From NCBI RefSeq assembly GCF_037203705.1, contig NZ_JBBCAT010000001.1:779418-843417 (forward strand): a stretch of DNA of 64,000 bases, read 5' to 3'. The notes under the pieces were generated by a model. That model was not told the DNA's origin. It saw nothing but the letters and a program-made list of their open reading frames with translations, and made no database searches. The stretch comes from Prosthecomicrobium sp. N25 (GTDB lineage: Bacteria; Pseudomonadota; Alphaproteobacteria; Rhizobiales; Ancalomicrobiaceae). Shown here piece by piece: positions 8,003 through 16,988 of this stretch; position 1 is the first letter of the stretch, and each line of letters begins with the position of its first letter. The translations under genes were made by a program, and so were the position numbers.

Positions 8003-8226
8003 TCTACCGGTGCAAGATCTGCGGGCGCTCGATCTCCGGCGAGCATCAGGGGATCATGTTCCAGCGGGGGCTCCTGCCGATCCTGCCCTACCTCTCGGTC
8101 GGGTGCCGGGAGCCGGCCTGCCCGGTGAAGAAGGCCATGCACGAGGACATCATCCGCGGCGCCGTCTTCCTCGTCCTGGGCCTGGCCGTCCTCTCCGCCC
8201 TCACCGAATTTTTCGGTATCCGGTAG
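7999..8226 (+). CDS. Small zinc-ribbon membrane protein
   Basis: The 75-residue protein starts with a CKICGRSI knuckle, carries a second CREPAC motif about 35 residues later, and ends with a single hydrophobic helix (AVFLVLGLAVLSALTEFF). The pairing of a zinc ribbon with a membrane helix echoes the preceding genes. It overlaps the previous gene by four bases and closes the four-gene operon. Function is unknown. Confidence 0.6.
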   Translation: MIYRCKICGRSISGEHQGIMFQRGLLPILPYLSVGCREPACPVKKAMHEDIIRGAVFLVLGLAVLSALTEFFGIR

Positions 8227-8232
8227 GAACCC

Positions 8233-8330
8233 GTCGCCCGCTCACCTCATCCAGGACCTGGCCGGCGCCGACCCGCGCCAGCGGGAGGCCGTCGAGGTCA
8301 GCCCCAGTGGGCTCGGCCTCTACTTAAACG
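8233..8330 (+). pseudogene. Possible DUF2442 remnant
   Basis: A single frame reads HLIQDLAGADPRQREAVEVS, then PSGLGLYLN, a pattern I associate with the C-terminal part of DUF2442 proteins of toxin-antitoxin-like operons. There is no start and the motif breaks off at once. The remaining bases to about 8640 show no gene. Confidence 0.3.
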
Positions 8331-8639
8331 TCATCATGCTGATTTCCACGTTGGGCGGCATCGCCAGCTTATCGCAGCGGCGGCGCCCTTCGTCGAGCGC
8401 ATCGGAGATGAAGCCGAACCACCAGCGATTGGTGACCTTGCCCCCATTTTGCCCTCCCGCAGCTCGGATTGGGGACGTCCGTCCTTCTCAAGCCGCACGA
8501 TCAACCAACATCACACGTTGGCGCCCCGTCTGGCGCCGCTTTCGGCGGCCTTAGTGTTGGGACGGACCGGCCGAGAGCGGGTCGCCTCGCCTCTGCCGGG
8601 CGAACCTGACCTTCAGGGTACGTGGTCGATCGTGCCGGG

Positions 8640-9210
8640 GCCCGGTCGACCCAGGGATTCGCGTTCGTGATCGCGAGCCCGACCGGAGGTCGGCTGCAGG
8701 AGCGGAGCGGACGGAAAGAAGAGCTCCCAGACGGCCCACGAACATCGCGGCGATTACCGGTCCGAGGATGAACCCGTTCAAGCCGACGTCGAGAATGCGC
8801 GCCTGTAGTTCGGTCCTGCAAAGTGTGGATGCGTACACCGATGGGCATCTGCGTGTCTTTGCCGACCAGAAGAGGGCGCAGTATATTGTCGGTCGAGCCG
8901 ATCACCAGCGCGCCGTACTGGATCAGGGTCACGCCCTGCCAGACCGATCCGGTCACGAGCAGGTACAGGGCAACCGGCAGCCAGACCAGGGCCGCACCGA
9001 CGGCGGGCATCAGGGACAGGAATGCCATGAGGACGGCGCCCAACACCGGCGCATGAATTTCCAGGAACCAAAACATCAGTCCACCGAGCGCGCCCTGCAA
9101 CGCGGCCACGAGAAGATCGCCCTTGACGGTCGCGCGGATGACGACGGTGAACTTGCCCAGCAGCTCCCGTTGATGCTCGGCACTGAGGGGCATCGCCCGC
9201 TGCACGCGAC
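8640..9210 (-). pseudogene. AI-2E-family transporter fragment, frameshifted
   Basis: The minus strand encodes GKFTVVIRATVKGDLLVAAL, LMAFLSLMPAVGAALVWLPV and IGSTDNILRPLLVGKD, the C-terminal membrane region of the AI-2E/YdgG exporter family. A frameshift near 8810 moves the last conserved piece, LNGFILGPVIAAMFV, into another frame. The N-terminal half of the protein (about 200 residues) is absent, so this is a dead remnant lying just downstream of the TPR gene. Confidence 0.75.
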
Positions 9211-9257
9211 CTCGACGCGCCGCTTCTCACTAGAGGCAGCGACAAGCCTCGTGCATC

Positions 9258-11114
9258 TCACCGTCTTGCTTTGAGGGCTGCGGTCCTACCGTCAATGGCG
9301 AACTTGAAGTCAGGCCGTATCCTGATCGCTTCGTCGTAGTCCTGGATTGCCCGCGTGAGGTTGCCCGTCCTGACATAGGCGAGCCCTCTGTTGGCATAAG
9401 CTTCCGCGTAATTGTTCTTTGCCTTTATAGCAGCATCCAGGTCAGTTAAGGCTTTCCGATAGTCGTTCTTGGCAAGATGGACATTCGCCCGATTAAGGAG
9501 TGCCAGTGCGAAGTCGGGCTTGAGATCGATAGCTTTTGTATAGTCGCGCATAGCCTCGGTCGGCTTGTTCATCTTGGTGTTCAGGTATCCTCGGTCATTA
9601 TAGGCTTCGGCAAAATCCGGCTTTAGTCTGATCGCTGTGTCATAATCGGCTCTCGCCTTGGCGAAATCCTGCGCCCGGGCATAGGCGGTTCCCCGGTCCT
9701 TGATGACGTCCGCACGGTCCGGCTGAAGCTTGATGACTTGGGTGAAATCCCGGATCGCTTTCGAGATGTCGTTCTGCTGATTGAAGAGATTTGCTCTGTT
9801 GATATAGGCCTGAACATATTCCGGATCCAAGCTTAGTGCCTGGTCATAATCGGCTTGCGCGCGCCGGATCTCGCCCAGCCTAAAATAAGAGTAGCCACGA
9901 TTGCTGTAACCCTCCGCCATCTGCGGTTTCAGAGCGACGACCTTTTGAAAGTCGACCAGTGCATCTTTGTGCCTCCCCTGCATTCCCAACGCTATGCCAC
10001 GGCTGGTGTAGGCATCTGCATAATCGGGTTTCAGAGCGATCGCCTTGTCATAATCGACAATAGCCCTGTCGTAGTCCCCTCGCTGAGCGTAGATCTTGCC
10101 TCGGTTTCGCAATGTAAGCGGTGAATCGGGGTTGATCTGCAAGACTCGATTGTAGTTCAGTAATGCCTCGTCCCAATTCTGCTTTTTGGCATACACATTC
10201 CCCCGATTGTTGATGGCCCAATCCAAGTTCGGGCTGAGGGCGATCGCCTTGTTCAAATCTGCTAGCGCGCTTTCAAAAAGGCCGAGCTCGAGTTTCGCCC
10301 AACCCCGGTTCCCCAATGCGGAGACGTGATCTGGCGTGATGGCGAGAGCACGATCGAAATCCAAGATGGCGAGCTTGTGATCCCCAAGCTTTTGATGAGC
10401 GATCGCCCGGTTGACGTAAGCGAGTGTAAAATTGCGGTCGAGATCGATGGCCTTGTCGTACTCCAGAATAGCCCGCACGTACTTCTCTTCCTTTGCGTAC
10501 GTGAATCCGATGTTGTTGAATGCTGCTGCAAAATCGGGTTTCAGCAGAATGGCTTGGGAAAAATCGGATCTGGCCCGTTCCAAATCGCCCGATTGACCAT
10601 AGGCCCGGCCTCTACTGTTGAACGCGGTCGCATTGCGCGGGTCCAGGTTGATCAGGTCGGTGAAGACCGCAATGGCGTCACCGTACTGCCTGCCAAGCAG
10701 CAGTGACGCGCCCTTTCTGTCGAGATCGGCGATATCGGGAGATATTGTGACAGATTTCACCGGTTCGGTGACGTCGGACGGCTGTTCGTCTTCGACGATC
10801 TTGCTCGTGGAATCATAACGGATGGAGGTCCGAAAATCGGCGATCGCAAGGTCGTACTTGGACTGAGCGTTGAGCGCCAAACCGCGCAAGAAATACGCGG
10901 TGCCCAAACTGAGGGAGGGCCGGCCTCCCGCGTCGATGACGGCCGTGCATCCCCGGATGGCAAGATCCACGTCGCGCGCTTGGCAATCCTCTGCGTCTTC
11001 GGCGAGAGCGGTCACGGCCGATAGCAGAAGACAGACCCATGCGGAGGCAATCAACGCGATTGATCGCAAGGGAACCTCCCCGCGAGCGGTCGATCTGATA
11101 AACGATGTTAGCAC
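9258..11114 (-). CDS. Exported tetratricopeptide-repeat protein
   Basis: The 618-residue product has a signal peptide (LRSIALIASAWVCLLLSAVT around residues 16-35, cleavage near ALAED), then a spacer and about fourteen consecutive 34-residue TPR units with the pattern NRGxAYxxxGDxxxAIxDYDxAIxLKPD. The array should form a superhelical protein-binding scaffold in the periplasm. Both the signal peptide and the repeats are intact, and the protein ends within the last repeat, so no catalytic domain is attached. Codon use is less GC-rich than in the chromosomal part of the window. The start is uncertain; a later in-frame start closer to the signal peptide is possible. Confidence 0.8.
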   Translation of the reverse strand: MLTSFIRSTARGEVPLRSIALIASAWVCLLLSAVTALAEDAEDCQARDVDLAIRGCTAVIDAGGRPSLSLGTAYFLRGLALNAQSKYDLAIADFRTSIRYDSTSKIVEDEQPSDVTEPVKSVTISPDIADLDRKGASLLLGRQYGDAIAVFTDLINLDPRNATAFNSRGRAYGQSGDLERARSDFSQAILLKPDFAAAFNNIGFTYAKEEKYVRAILEYDKAIDLDRNFTLAYVNRAIAHQKLGDHKLAILDFDRALAITPDHVSALGNRGWAKLELGLFESALADLNKAIALSPNLDWAINNRGNVYAKKQNWDEALLNYNRVLQINPDSPLTLRNRGKIYAQRGDYDRAIVDYDKAIALKPDYADAYTSRGIALGMQGRHKDALVDFQKVVALKPQMAEGYSNRGYSYFRLGEIRRAQADYDQALSLDPEYVQAYINRANLFNQQNDISKAIRDFTQVIKLQPDRADVIKDRGTAYARAQDFAKARADYDTAIRLKPDFAEAYNDRGYLNTKMNKPTEAMRDYTKAIDLKPDFALALLNRANVHLAKNDYRKALTDLDAAIKAKNNYAEAYANRGLAYVRTGNLTRAIQDYDEAIRIRPDFKFAIDGRTAALKARR

Positions 11115-11200
11115 ATTTGCTGCGCGGGAGGCCGACTGTGCAGATCACATGACTGTTCCCCAGGGCCCCCTGCTCTCTCCAGTGTCCAGGGTCATGGTCG

Positions 11201-12169
11201 CTAAGCGGACGGCTGCGGTGCTGGGTCGATCAGGCGGACGAAGGGGCGGGGTTCGATTTCCCGCGCCATGGTCGCTGCGAAGTCCGCCCTCACCGTGTGG
11301 AGCAGGGCCGCCAAGCCAGGATCGGCCGGCAGGAGCGTCGGCTGCAGTAGGAAGTACCCAGCGTCATGGCGCGTCACCGCCGGCCCGACTGGAACGAGCC
11401 GGCCCGCCTGCACGAGCCCGTCGACCAGGGGGCGCCAGCCGAGCGCGACGCCCTCCCCCGTCAGCGCCGCCTCGATCAGGAGCTGGTGATTGTTGAAGGC
11501 GAGGCCTGCGCCGGCGTCGGGCCGGGGGAGCCCAGCCCTCTCCGCGTAGGCAGGCCAGTCGAGCCAGGCACCGGTTTCGGTTTCCAGGTGCAGCAACTGG
11601 CCGAACCGCGGGGTGGAGGACGGCGCCCCGCCGAGGCCTTCGGAGAGCGTCGGGCTCGCGACCGGCACGACGGTCTCGGCGGCGAGCCGGATCGCCGCGC
11701 GCCCGAGCGAGGCCGTCGTGACGAAGACAATCCCGCAGTCAGAGGACCGAGGTAGGCGGCCGCGGCGGCGGTCTGGGCGGTCAAGATGCGGATCTCCGCG
11801 TCGAGCGCGATCGCGCGCAGGTCCTTGAGCCGGGGCATCAGACAGTGGGCCGCGACCGCGAAGTCGTGTGGATCGTGATGCGTCGGTGCGAGCGCCGCCG
11901 CATGGCGCCGCGAACCCCTCCGCGACGGCGGCGAAGCCCTTCTGCAACGCCGCCTCAAGGTTCTGTCCAGCCTGCGTCGGCACAATCCCTCGCCAGACCC
12001 GGTCGAACAGGTGCGTGCCGAGCGCCGCCTCGAGGTTCGCCACGTGGTGGGACACGGCCTACTGGGTCATCCCGAGTTCGCGGGCGGCCTTGCTGAAGCT
12101 CCGCGTCCGGGCCGCCACGGCGAACACAAAGAGCTCGTTGAGATGCGGGCGGAGCTGGCTGGATCGCAT
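11201..12169 (-). pseudogene. LysR-type transcriptional regulator, multiply broken
   Basis: From 12169 the minus strand encodes a LysR helix-turn-helix (FSKAARELGMTQ, stop, AVSHHVANLEAALGTHLF). The TAG at 12059-12061 falls in the recognition helix where Ser or Pro is usual. The middle of the effector domain shifts frame twice, because DFAVAAHCLMPRLKDLRAIA lies in a different frame from the flanks. The C-terminal half returns to the first frame and ends normally (HTVRADFAATM). It lies divergent to a broken sulfatase gene, the arrangement of a local regulator such as that of choline-sulfate genes. Confidence 0.8.
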
Positions 12170-12302
12170 GAGTGGCCCTCATCGGACCCATGAAGGGATC
12201 GTATCTTTACGGACCCGTCGATCAGGCGAACGATCGGCCCGAAATGTCAAGCGATCGTGGGGTCTCCGGACCCACATGCGCCGCCGCCGCAATGGAACTG
12301 AG

Positions 12303-13570
12303 ATGAACATCCTGATCGTCATGGCCGACCAGATGGCGGCCGCCGCGCTGCCAATTTACGCCAAGGCCCCGACCCGGGCCCCGCACCTCTCCGACCTGGC
12401 GGCGCGCGGCGTCGTGTTCGACAGCGCCTATTGCAACAGCCCGCTCTGCGCACCATCACGCGCCTCCCTGATGACCGGGCACCTGCCCTCCCGGATCGGC
12501 GCCTACGACAACGCGGCCGCCTTCGGGTCGGACGTGCCCACCGTCGCCCACTATCTGCGTGCCGAGGGTTACCGGACGGTCCTGTCGGGCAAGATGCACT
12601 TCAGCGGCCCCGACCAGTTGCACGGCTTCGAGGAACGGCTCACGACCGACATCTACCCGGCGGACTTCGGCTGGACTCCAGACTGGGACCGCCCCGACGA
12701 CCGGCCGAGCTGGTACCACAACATGAGCTCGGTGACCGACGCCGGACGCTGCGTGCGTACCAACCAGATCGACTACAACGAGGAGGTCGTGCTCGCGGCC
12801 GAGCGCGCGATCTACGACCATGCCCGCGGCGACCGCTCGCGCCCCCTCTGCTTGGTCACATCCCTGACCCACCCGCACGACCCCTTCGCGATCCCGGACC
12901 CCTGGTGGAGCCATTACAGCCCCGAGGAGATCGAACTCCCGCGCCAAGAGCTCGACCCGGCCGCCATGACCCCTCACGAATGGCGCCTGCGGCGGGTCTG
13001 TGACATGGAAGGGGTTCACATCACTCCGGCGCACGTCCGGGACGCTCGCCGCGCCCATTATGCGGCAATCTGCTACGTGGACGGCCAGGTCGGCCGCCTC
13101 ATGGGAACGCTGCGGGCCACAGGGCTCCAGGACGACACCGTCGTCGTCGTTACCAGCGACCACGGCGAAATGCTCGGCGAGCGCGGGCTCTGTACAAGAT
13201 GAGCTTCTTCGAGGGCTCCGCGCGCGTGCCCCTCGTCATCTGCGCCCCCCGGCTCTTCGCGCCCCGGCGCGTTCCGCACTCGGTGTCGCTCGTCGACCTG
13301 CTGCCGACCCTCGTCGAACTCGCCGACGACGGTCGCCCGGGTGAATACGCCGGCGAAATCGACGGTCGCAGCCTGCTGCCGCACCTGGCCGGCACGGGCG
13401 GCCACGACGGGGTCGCGGCCGAGTACCTGGCCGAGGGCGCCATCGCCCCGATGGTGATGCTCCGCTGCGACCGCTGGAAGTTCGTCCTGAGCCCAGCCGA
13501 CCCCGACCAGCTCTACGACCTCGCCGAGGACCCGGACGAACGCACGAACCGCGCGGAGGACCCCGACTCC
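12303..13570 (+). pseudogene. betC: Choline-sulfatase-like sulfatase, frameshifted and 3'-truncated
   Basis: The first 300 codons encode a sulfatase with the formylglycine-forming motif CAPSR, an N-terminal ILIVMADQM metal-binding strand, and VTSDHGEMLGERGL near the end of the catalytic domain. One base is missing at about 13192: the expected GLWYKMSFFEG reads GLCTR and stops, while the following frame supplies MSFFEGSARVPLVI through DQLYDLAEDPDE. These segments are characteristic of choline sulfatase. Frame and sequence are lost after DERTNRAEDP, where the DNA passes into a TctC-type fragment, so the C-terminal tail is missing. The gene is dead unless frameshifting occurs. Confidence 0.8.
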
Positions 13571-14031
13571 TGCTGTTCAACAAGCTGACCGGGATCGCGC
13601 CGCGCGGGGTGGCCTACAAGTCATCGTCCGACGCACAGCTCAACATCGTGGCCGGACGGCTGCAGTCGATGATCGTCACGATCGCCTCAACCGCGGCTCA
13701 GATCGACGCCGGGCAGCTTCGGCTGGTCGCCTACACCAACGACAGTTTCTCGGCCTCCTCGCCGAAGGCGCCGACCATGGCGGAGGCGGGCCTGCCCGGA
13801 ATGGAGGGGATGCGGAGCTGGTGAGGGATCTTCGCGCCAGTCGGGCTGCCGGCCGAGATCCTCGCCAAGATGCACGGCCTCATCAACGAGGCGATCGGCA
13901 GTGCCTCGTTCACAGCGCTGATGGCCCGCTCCGGGGCGACGCCGATGCCGATCTCCCAGCCGGAATTCGTGGCGATCGTCACGGAGGAGGTCGCGCTCCT
14001 TGACGCCTTCTTCAAGGAAAACAATGTCTGA
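13571..14031 (+). pseudogene. TctC/Bug-family solute receptor, C-terminal fragment with stop
   Basis: The frame encodes LNIVAGRLQSMIVTIAST, PTMAEAGLPGMEGMRSW, an in-frame TGA at 13822-13824 where Trp or similar is expected, then GIFAPVGLPAEILAKMHGLI and the usual ending. These are the second-lobe motifs of periplasmic Bug receptors of tripartite tricarboxylate transporters. The N-terminal half, including the signal peptide, is missing and the fragment is joined directly to the sulfatase remnant, which points to a deletion between two adjacent genes. Confidence 0.75.
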
Positions 14032-14092
14032 CCACGCCCCCACCGGGCCGACAGCCCGCGGTCGCTCCCGCGGCTCCGAGCGTCATCGGAGC

Positions 14093-14262
14093 TAGCCCTG
14101 GAGGGCGGCCACCGCGGACTTGCCGTCGAGGGTTTCGACGCTGTCTAACCAGTCCTTGAGGAAGTCTGGGCGCTTCTTCAGCTCGGGGCCGTCGCGGGGG
14201 GCGGCACCACTGTCGGTCGGGTCGCGGCCTGGCAGCCGCTCCTTAATCAGTCGAAGTCCGGA
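14093..14262 (-). pseudogene. C-terminal coding remnant, unknown family
   Basis: The minus strand contains an open stretch reading LIKERLPGRDPTDSGAA, then LKKRPDFLKDWLDSVETLDG and AVAALQG before a stop. Its amino-acid composition looks protein-like, but no start or upstream domain is present. I do not recognise the family. The remaining bases to 14318 are AT-rich and precede the RTX gene. Confidence 0.3.
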
Positions 14263-14318
14263 TGCGCGATCTAATTTGCAGTACTAACATAAAATTTAAG
14301 TATTAAATGGAGGATGAC

Positions 14319-15737
14319 ATGAGCCGCGCGTTCCGCAGTGCCGGTCGTCTCGCCGCCCCGGTCGTCACCGGGACCAACGCTCCGGACTTCATCGATCTTC
14401 AGGCCCTTCGGCCGAACTCGGCCGTGGATGCGTATGGATTGGACGGAAACGACACCATTCTGGGCACGCTCAACCAGAACGTTCTCTGGGGCGACGATGG
14501 TGATGACGTCCTCGAGGGGCGGACGGGTTCTTACGGCGGCGGAACCAGCACCAAGAGCGCACTTGTTCGCGGGCAGGATACGATCTACGGCGGTCTCGGA
14601 AACGACATGCTCTTCGGCGACGAGGCCAACGCCGACCGGACGGCGAGCCTGCTTGGGCCGCTGGACGGCCGCGATCGAATCTCTGGTGGGGATGGGGATG
14701 ACACGGCCTTCGGCGGCGGCGGCGATGACGGGATCCAGGGCGACTCCGGGCACGACCGCCTTTTCGGCGAGAACGGGCGGGACTCGCTTGCCGGCGGCAC
14801 CGGAAATGACAGGCTCGACGGCGGCTCCGGAAACGACGGGCTGACCGGCGGAGACGGCGACGACACGATCCAGGGAGGTGACGGTAACGACTGGATCGAA
14901 GATGGTGCCGGGGCCGACCTCGTGGAGGGCGGAGCGGGCAACGACACGATCGTGAGCGGCGGCGGTCTTCTCGATACCCTGGACGGCGGCTACGGCAACG
15001 ACCTCATCTACGGCGGGCCGGATAGCAACCTCATCGCGGGCGGAGCCGGAAACGACACGATCTACGGCGGTGATCTTGCCGACGAAATCACCGGCGGCTC
15101 AGGCAATGACCTGATATTCGGTCAAGGCGACTTCAACGAAATCTACGGCGGCGAGGGAAACGATACGCTCTCGTCCGGCCAAGGCGGGGAACTGTACGGA
15201 GGCGATGGACGGGATCGGCTACACGGCAGTGAATTTTTCGACGAACTTCACGGCGAAGCGGGCAACGACAGGCTGGATGCCGGAGCATCGTCTGACAGTC
15301 TTCTGGGGGGGGCCGGCGCGGACCGGCTCCTCGGTGGGGCGGACAACGATGTCATGTATGGGGAGAGCGACATCGGCTCCGGCCTCCAGCCCGGCAACGA
15401 CACCCTCGATGGGGGTGCCGGCGACGACCTCATGACGGGCAACCAGGGGGCCGACACCTTCGTGTTCCGCTTCGCGGCCGATGCCGGAAACGACACGATC
15501 ACCGACTTCACGTTCGTGGAGCACGACCGGTCGACCATCGACGTGCTCGACCCGGCGAAATTCGATACGTCATCTATCACCGTGGTCGACGACGGTAGCA
15601 ATACGACCCTCAGCTGGGCGAGCCACACCATCGTGCTGGAAGGGGTGACCGGTGGCGCGCATCCGCTCCAGTCCATCGAGGATCTGAACGCGCTGAGCCG
15701 GGCGGCCGCCGGCTATGACGCGGTGCTGCTGGTCTGA
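14319..15737 (+). CDS. RTX-type calcium-binding repeat protein
   Basis: The 472-residue protein is almost entirely nonapeptide repeats of the form GGxGxDxxx (for example GGAGNDTIYGG and GGSGNDLIFGQ), more than twenty of them between about residues 40 and 390. They build a parallel beta-roll that folds on binding calcium outside the cell. A non-repeat C-terminal domain of about 80 residues (FVFRFAADAGNDTITDF onward) matches the M10/serralysin-type tail that carries the type I secretion signal. There is no N-terminal signal peptide. GGAGG at 14309-14313 sets the ATG at 14319. No protease or lipase domain is present, and no type I secretion genes are nearby. Confidence 0.85.
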   Translation: MSRAFRSAGRLAAPVVTGTNAPDFIDLQALRPNSAVDAYGLDGNDTILGTLNQNVLWGDDGDDVLEGRTGSYGGGTSTKSALVRGQDTIYGGLGNDMLFGDEANADRTASLLGPLDGRDRISGGDGDDTAFGGGGDDGIQGDSGHDRLFGENGRDSLAGGTGNDRLDGGSGNDGLTGGDGDDTIQGGDGNDWIEDGAGADLVEGGAGNDTIVSGGGLLDTLDGGYGNDLIYGGPDSNLIAGGAGNDTIYGGDLADEITGGSGNDLIFGQGDFNEIYGGEGNDTLSSGQGGELYGGDGRDRLHGSEFFDELHGEAGNDRLDAGASSDSLLGGAGADRLLGGADNDVMYGESDIGSGLQPGNDTLDGGAGDDLMTGNQGADTFVFRFAADAGNDTITDFTFVEHDRSTIDVLDPAKFDTSSITVVDDGSNTTLSWASHTIVLEGVTGGAHPLQSIEDLNALSRAAAGYDAVLLV

Positions 15738-15780
15738 AGCGAGGGCGGCCAATTGCCCGCACAGATGAAGGGATAGCGGA

Positions 15781-16443
15781 TCAACTCATGTCGTTGACAC
15801 TTTCCGCCTCCTCCTCATCCTCCGCCGCCCAGTTCTCCCGGAACCATTCGTCGTTCACCTGCCTGTACCATTCGGCAAGCTGCGGATAGTAGGCCGACGA
15901 TGCCCTTGCGAAGTGGATCATTTCGGCCGGATCCGACCCGCCCTCCACGTTGAGGTCTCGCCAGAAGCCGACGAGGCCGCCGGGCAGGGCGCCGTCGATG
16001 AGGCGGATCAGTTCCCGCATGGTGAGTGGCAGCCGGGACGTTTTGGGCCGGACGGTGTAGCCGTCGCCCGCGCCCTGGTCGTCGTATTCGTCCCGGATCC
16101 GATAGGCGATGCGGTCCTTCAGGCGGCGGGCGCGGATCGAGAAGACATCCGTTGTCGTCGACTTGAGCGTGACGCGGGCGATCTCGATTTCGTTCGGGCG
16201 CAGCTTCGGCAGGTACTCGCCACCCATGAAGGCGGGATGGATGGCGGAGCGAAATGTCCTTTCCTGCTGGTCGAGCGAGGAGACCACCTCGGCCGGATCG
16301 AGCGGGGTGCCCTCGTCGGCTCCGACCAGGGCGCGCCGGCGTAGCTCACCGGTGATCCTGGCCTCGAAATGCGTCTTGAGCGACTGCGGTCCCCAATAGG
16401 AGCGAGGACGGAAGTCGAGGTCGAACCGGCTCACGTCGGGCAT
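15781..16443 (-). CDS. Conserved protein of unknown function, intact copy of a local pair
   Basis: The 220-residue protein starts at an ATG with GAGGAGG seven bases upstream. It has an N-terminal FDLDFRPRSYWGPQSLKTHF, a central region with NEIEIARVTLKSTTTDVFSI and RIAYRIRDEYDD, and an acidic tail (ENWAAEDEEEAESV). There is no signal peptide or membrane helix, so the protein is likely cytosolic. I do not recognise the family. Its C-terminal third is duplicated as a dead fragment at 1166-1395, which shows that the gene travels with this island. It lies downstream of the VIT/VWA gene on the same strand, separated by about 550 bases. Confidence 0.65.
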   Translation of the reverse strand: MPDVSRFDLDFRPRSYWGPQSLKTHFEARITGELRRRALVGADEGTPLDPAEVVSSLDQQERTFRSAIHPAFMGGEYLPKLRPNEIEIARVTLKSTTTDVFSIRARRLKDRIAYRIRDEYDDQGAGDGYTVRPKTSRLPLTMRELIRLIDGALPGGLVGFWRDLNVEGGSDPAEMIHFARASSAYYPQLAEWYRQVNDEWFRENWAAEDEEEAESVNDMS

Positions 16444-16988
16444 GATTGTCCTCCTCAGGCAAGAGCGGTTTCGACGACGGGAACGTGGGGGTCTGGGCTC
16501 GTTGGCGATGCTACTGCCGGAGCGAGCCGGTGCGGCGGCTCCCACCGGCACTCCACTCGGCCGATGCGTCCGGGACGCGCCTCAGAGAAAGCTTCCGAGG
16601 GAAAGGACCCTCGACGGACGGAAATCGACAACCGTGACGGCGGACATGGGTGTCGCTTCCTGGTGCCGAAGGACGCACCGAGGAGATCACGCGCAGTCTG
16701 GCTGGTCTGGACCCGTTTCGTTGCCATTCGGCCGCATCCCGCTCTCACGGACACCACCTTGCCCGGGTCGGGCAGGTTGGCGAGGGGGAGCCCCTCTTCT
16801 CGATGTGGTTCAATTCGTAGCACAATCTCCGGCGCAGTCCAAGCCGCATGGGGGCCGATCGAGCGCGCTGAGACCCCCGCACGCAGGCAGTACTCGATCG
16901 CCTGCGCCGGAGTGTTCGGGTAAGTGCGGACCAAGGTCCCGGCAGTCATTGCGCGGACGATCCGGCCACGGACGGCCCAAAGCCCATC
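16444..16988. other. No supported gene between the VIT/VWA gene and the 15781 gene
   Basis: A minus-strand open frame covers most of this stretch (16455-16949), but it has no clear ribosome site and resembles no family I know. Its N-terminal part (TPAQAIEYCLRAGVSARS) has a plausible composition, so a decayed small gene is possible. I leave it unassigned. Confidence 0.3.

Noticed and set aside
9258-11114. Clustered repeats that might be a CRISPR array
   Set aside because: The periodicity is 102 bases and in reading frame, matching TPR units; there are no identical short repeats with unique spacers. No CRISPR array was seen anywhere in the window.
14585-14947. Repetitive Pro/Ser-rich minus-strand frame
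   Set aside because: It is the antisense reading of the RTX repeats; the plus strand gives calcium-binding nonapeptides with a ribosome site.
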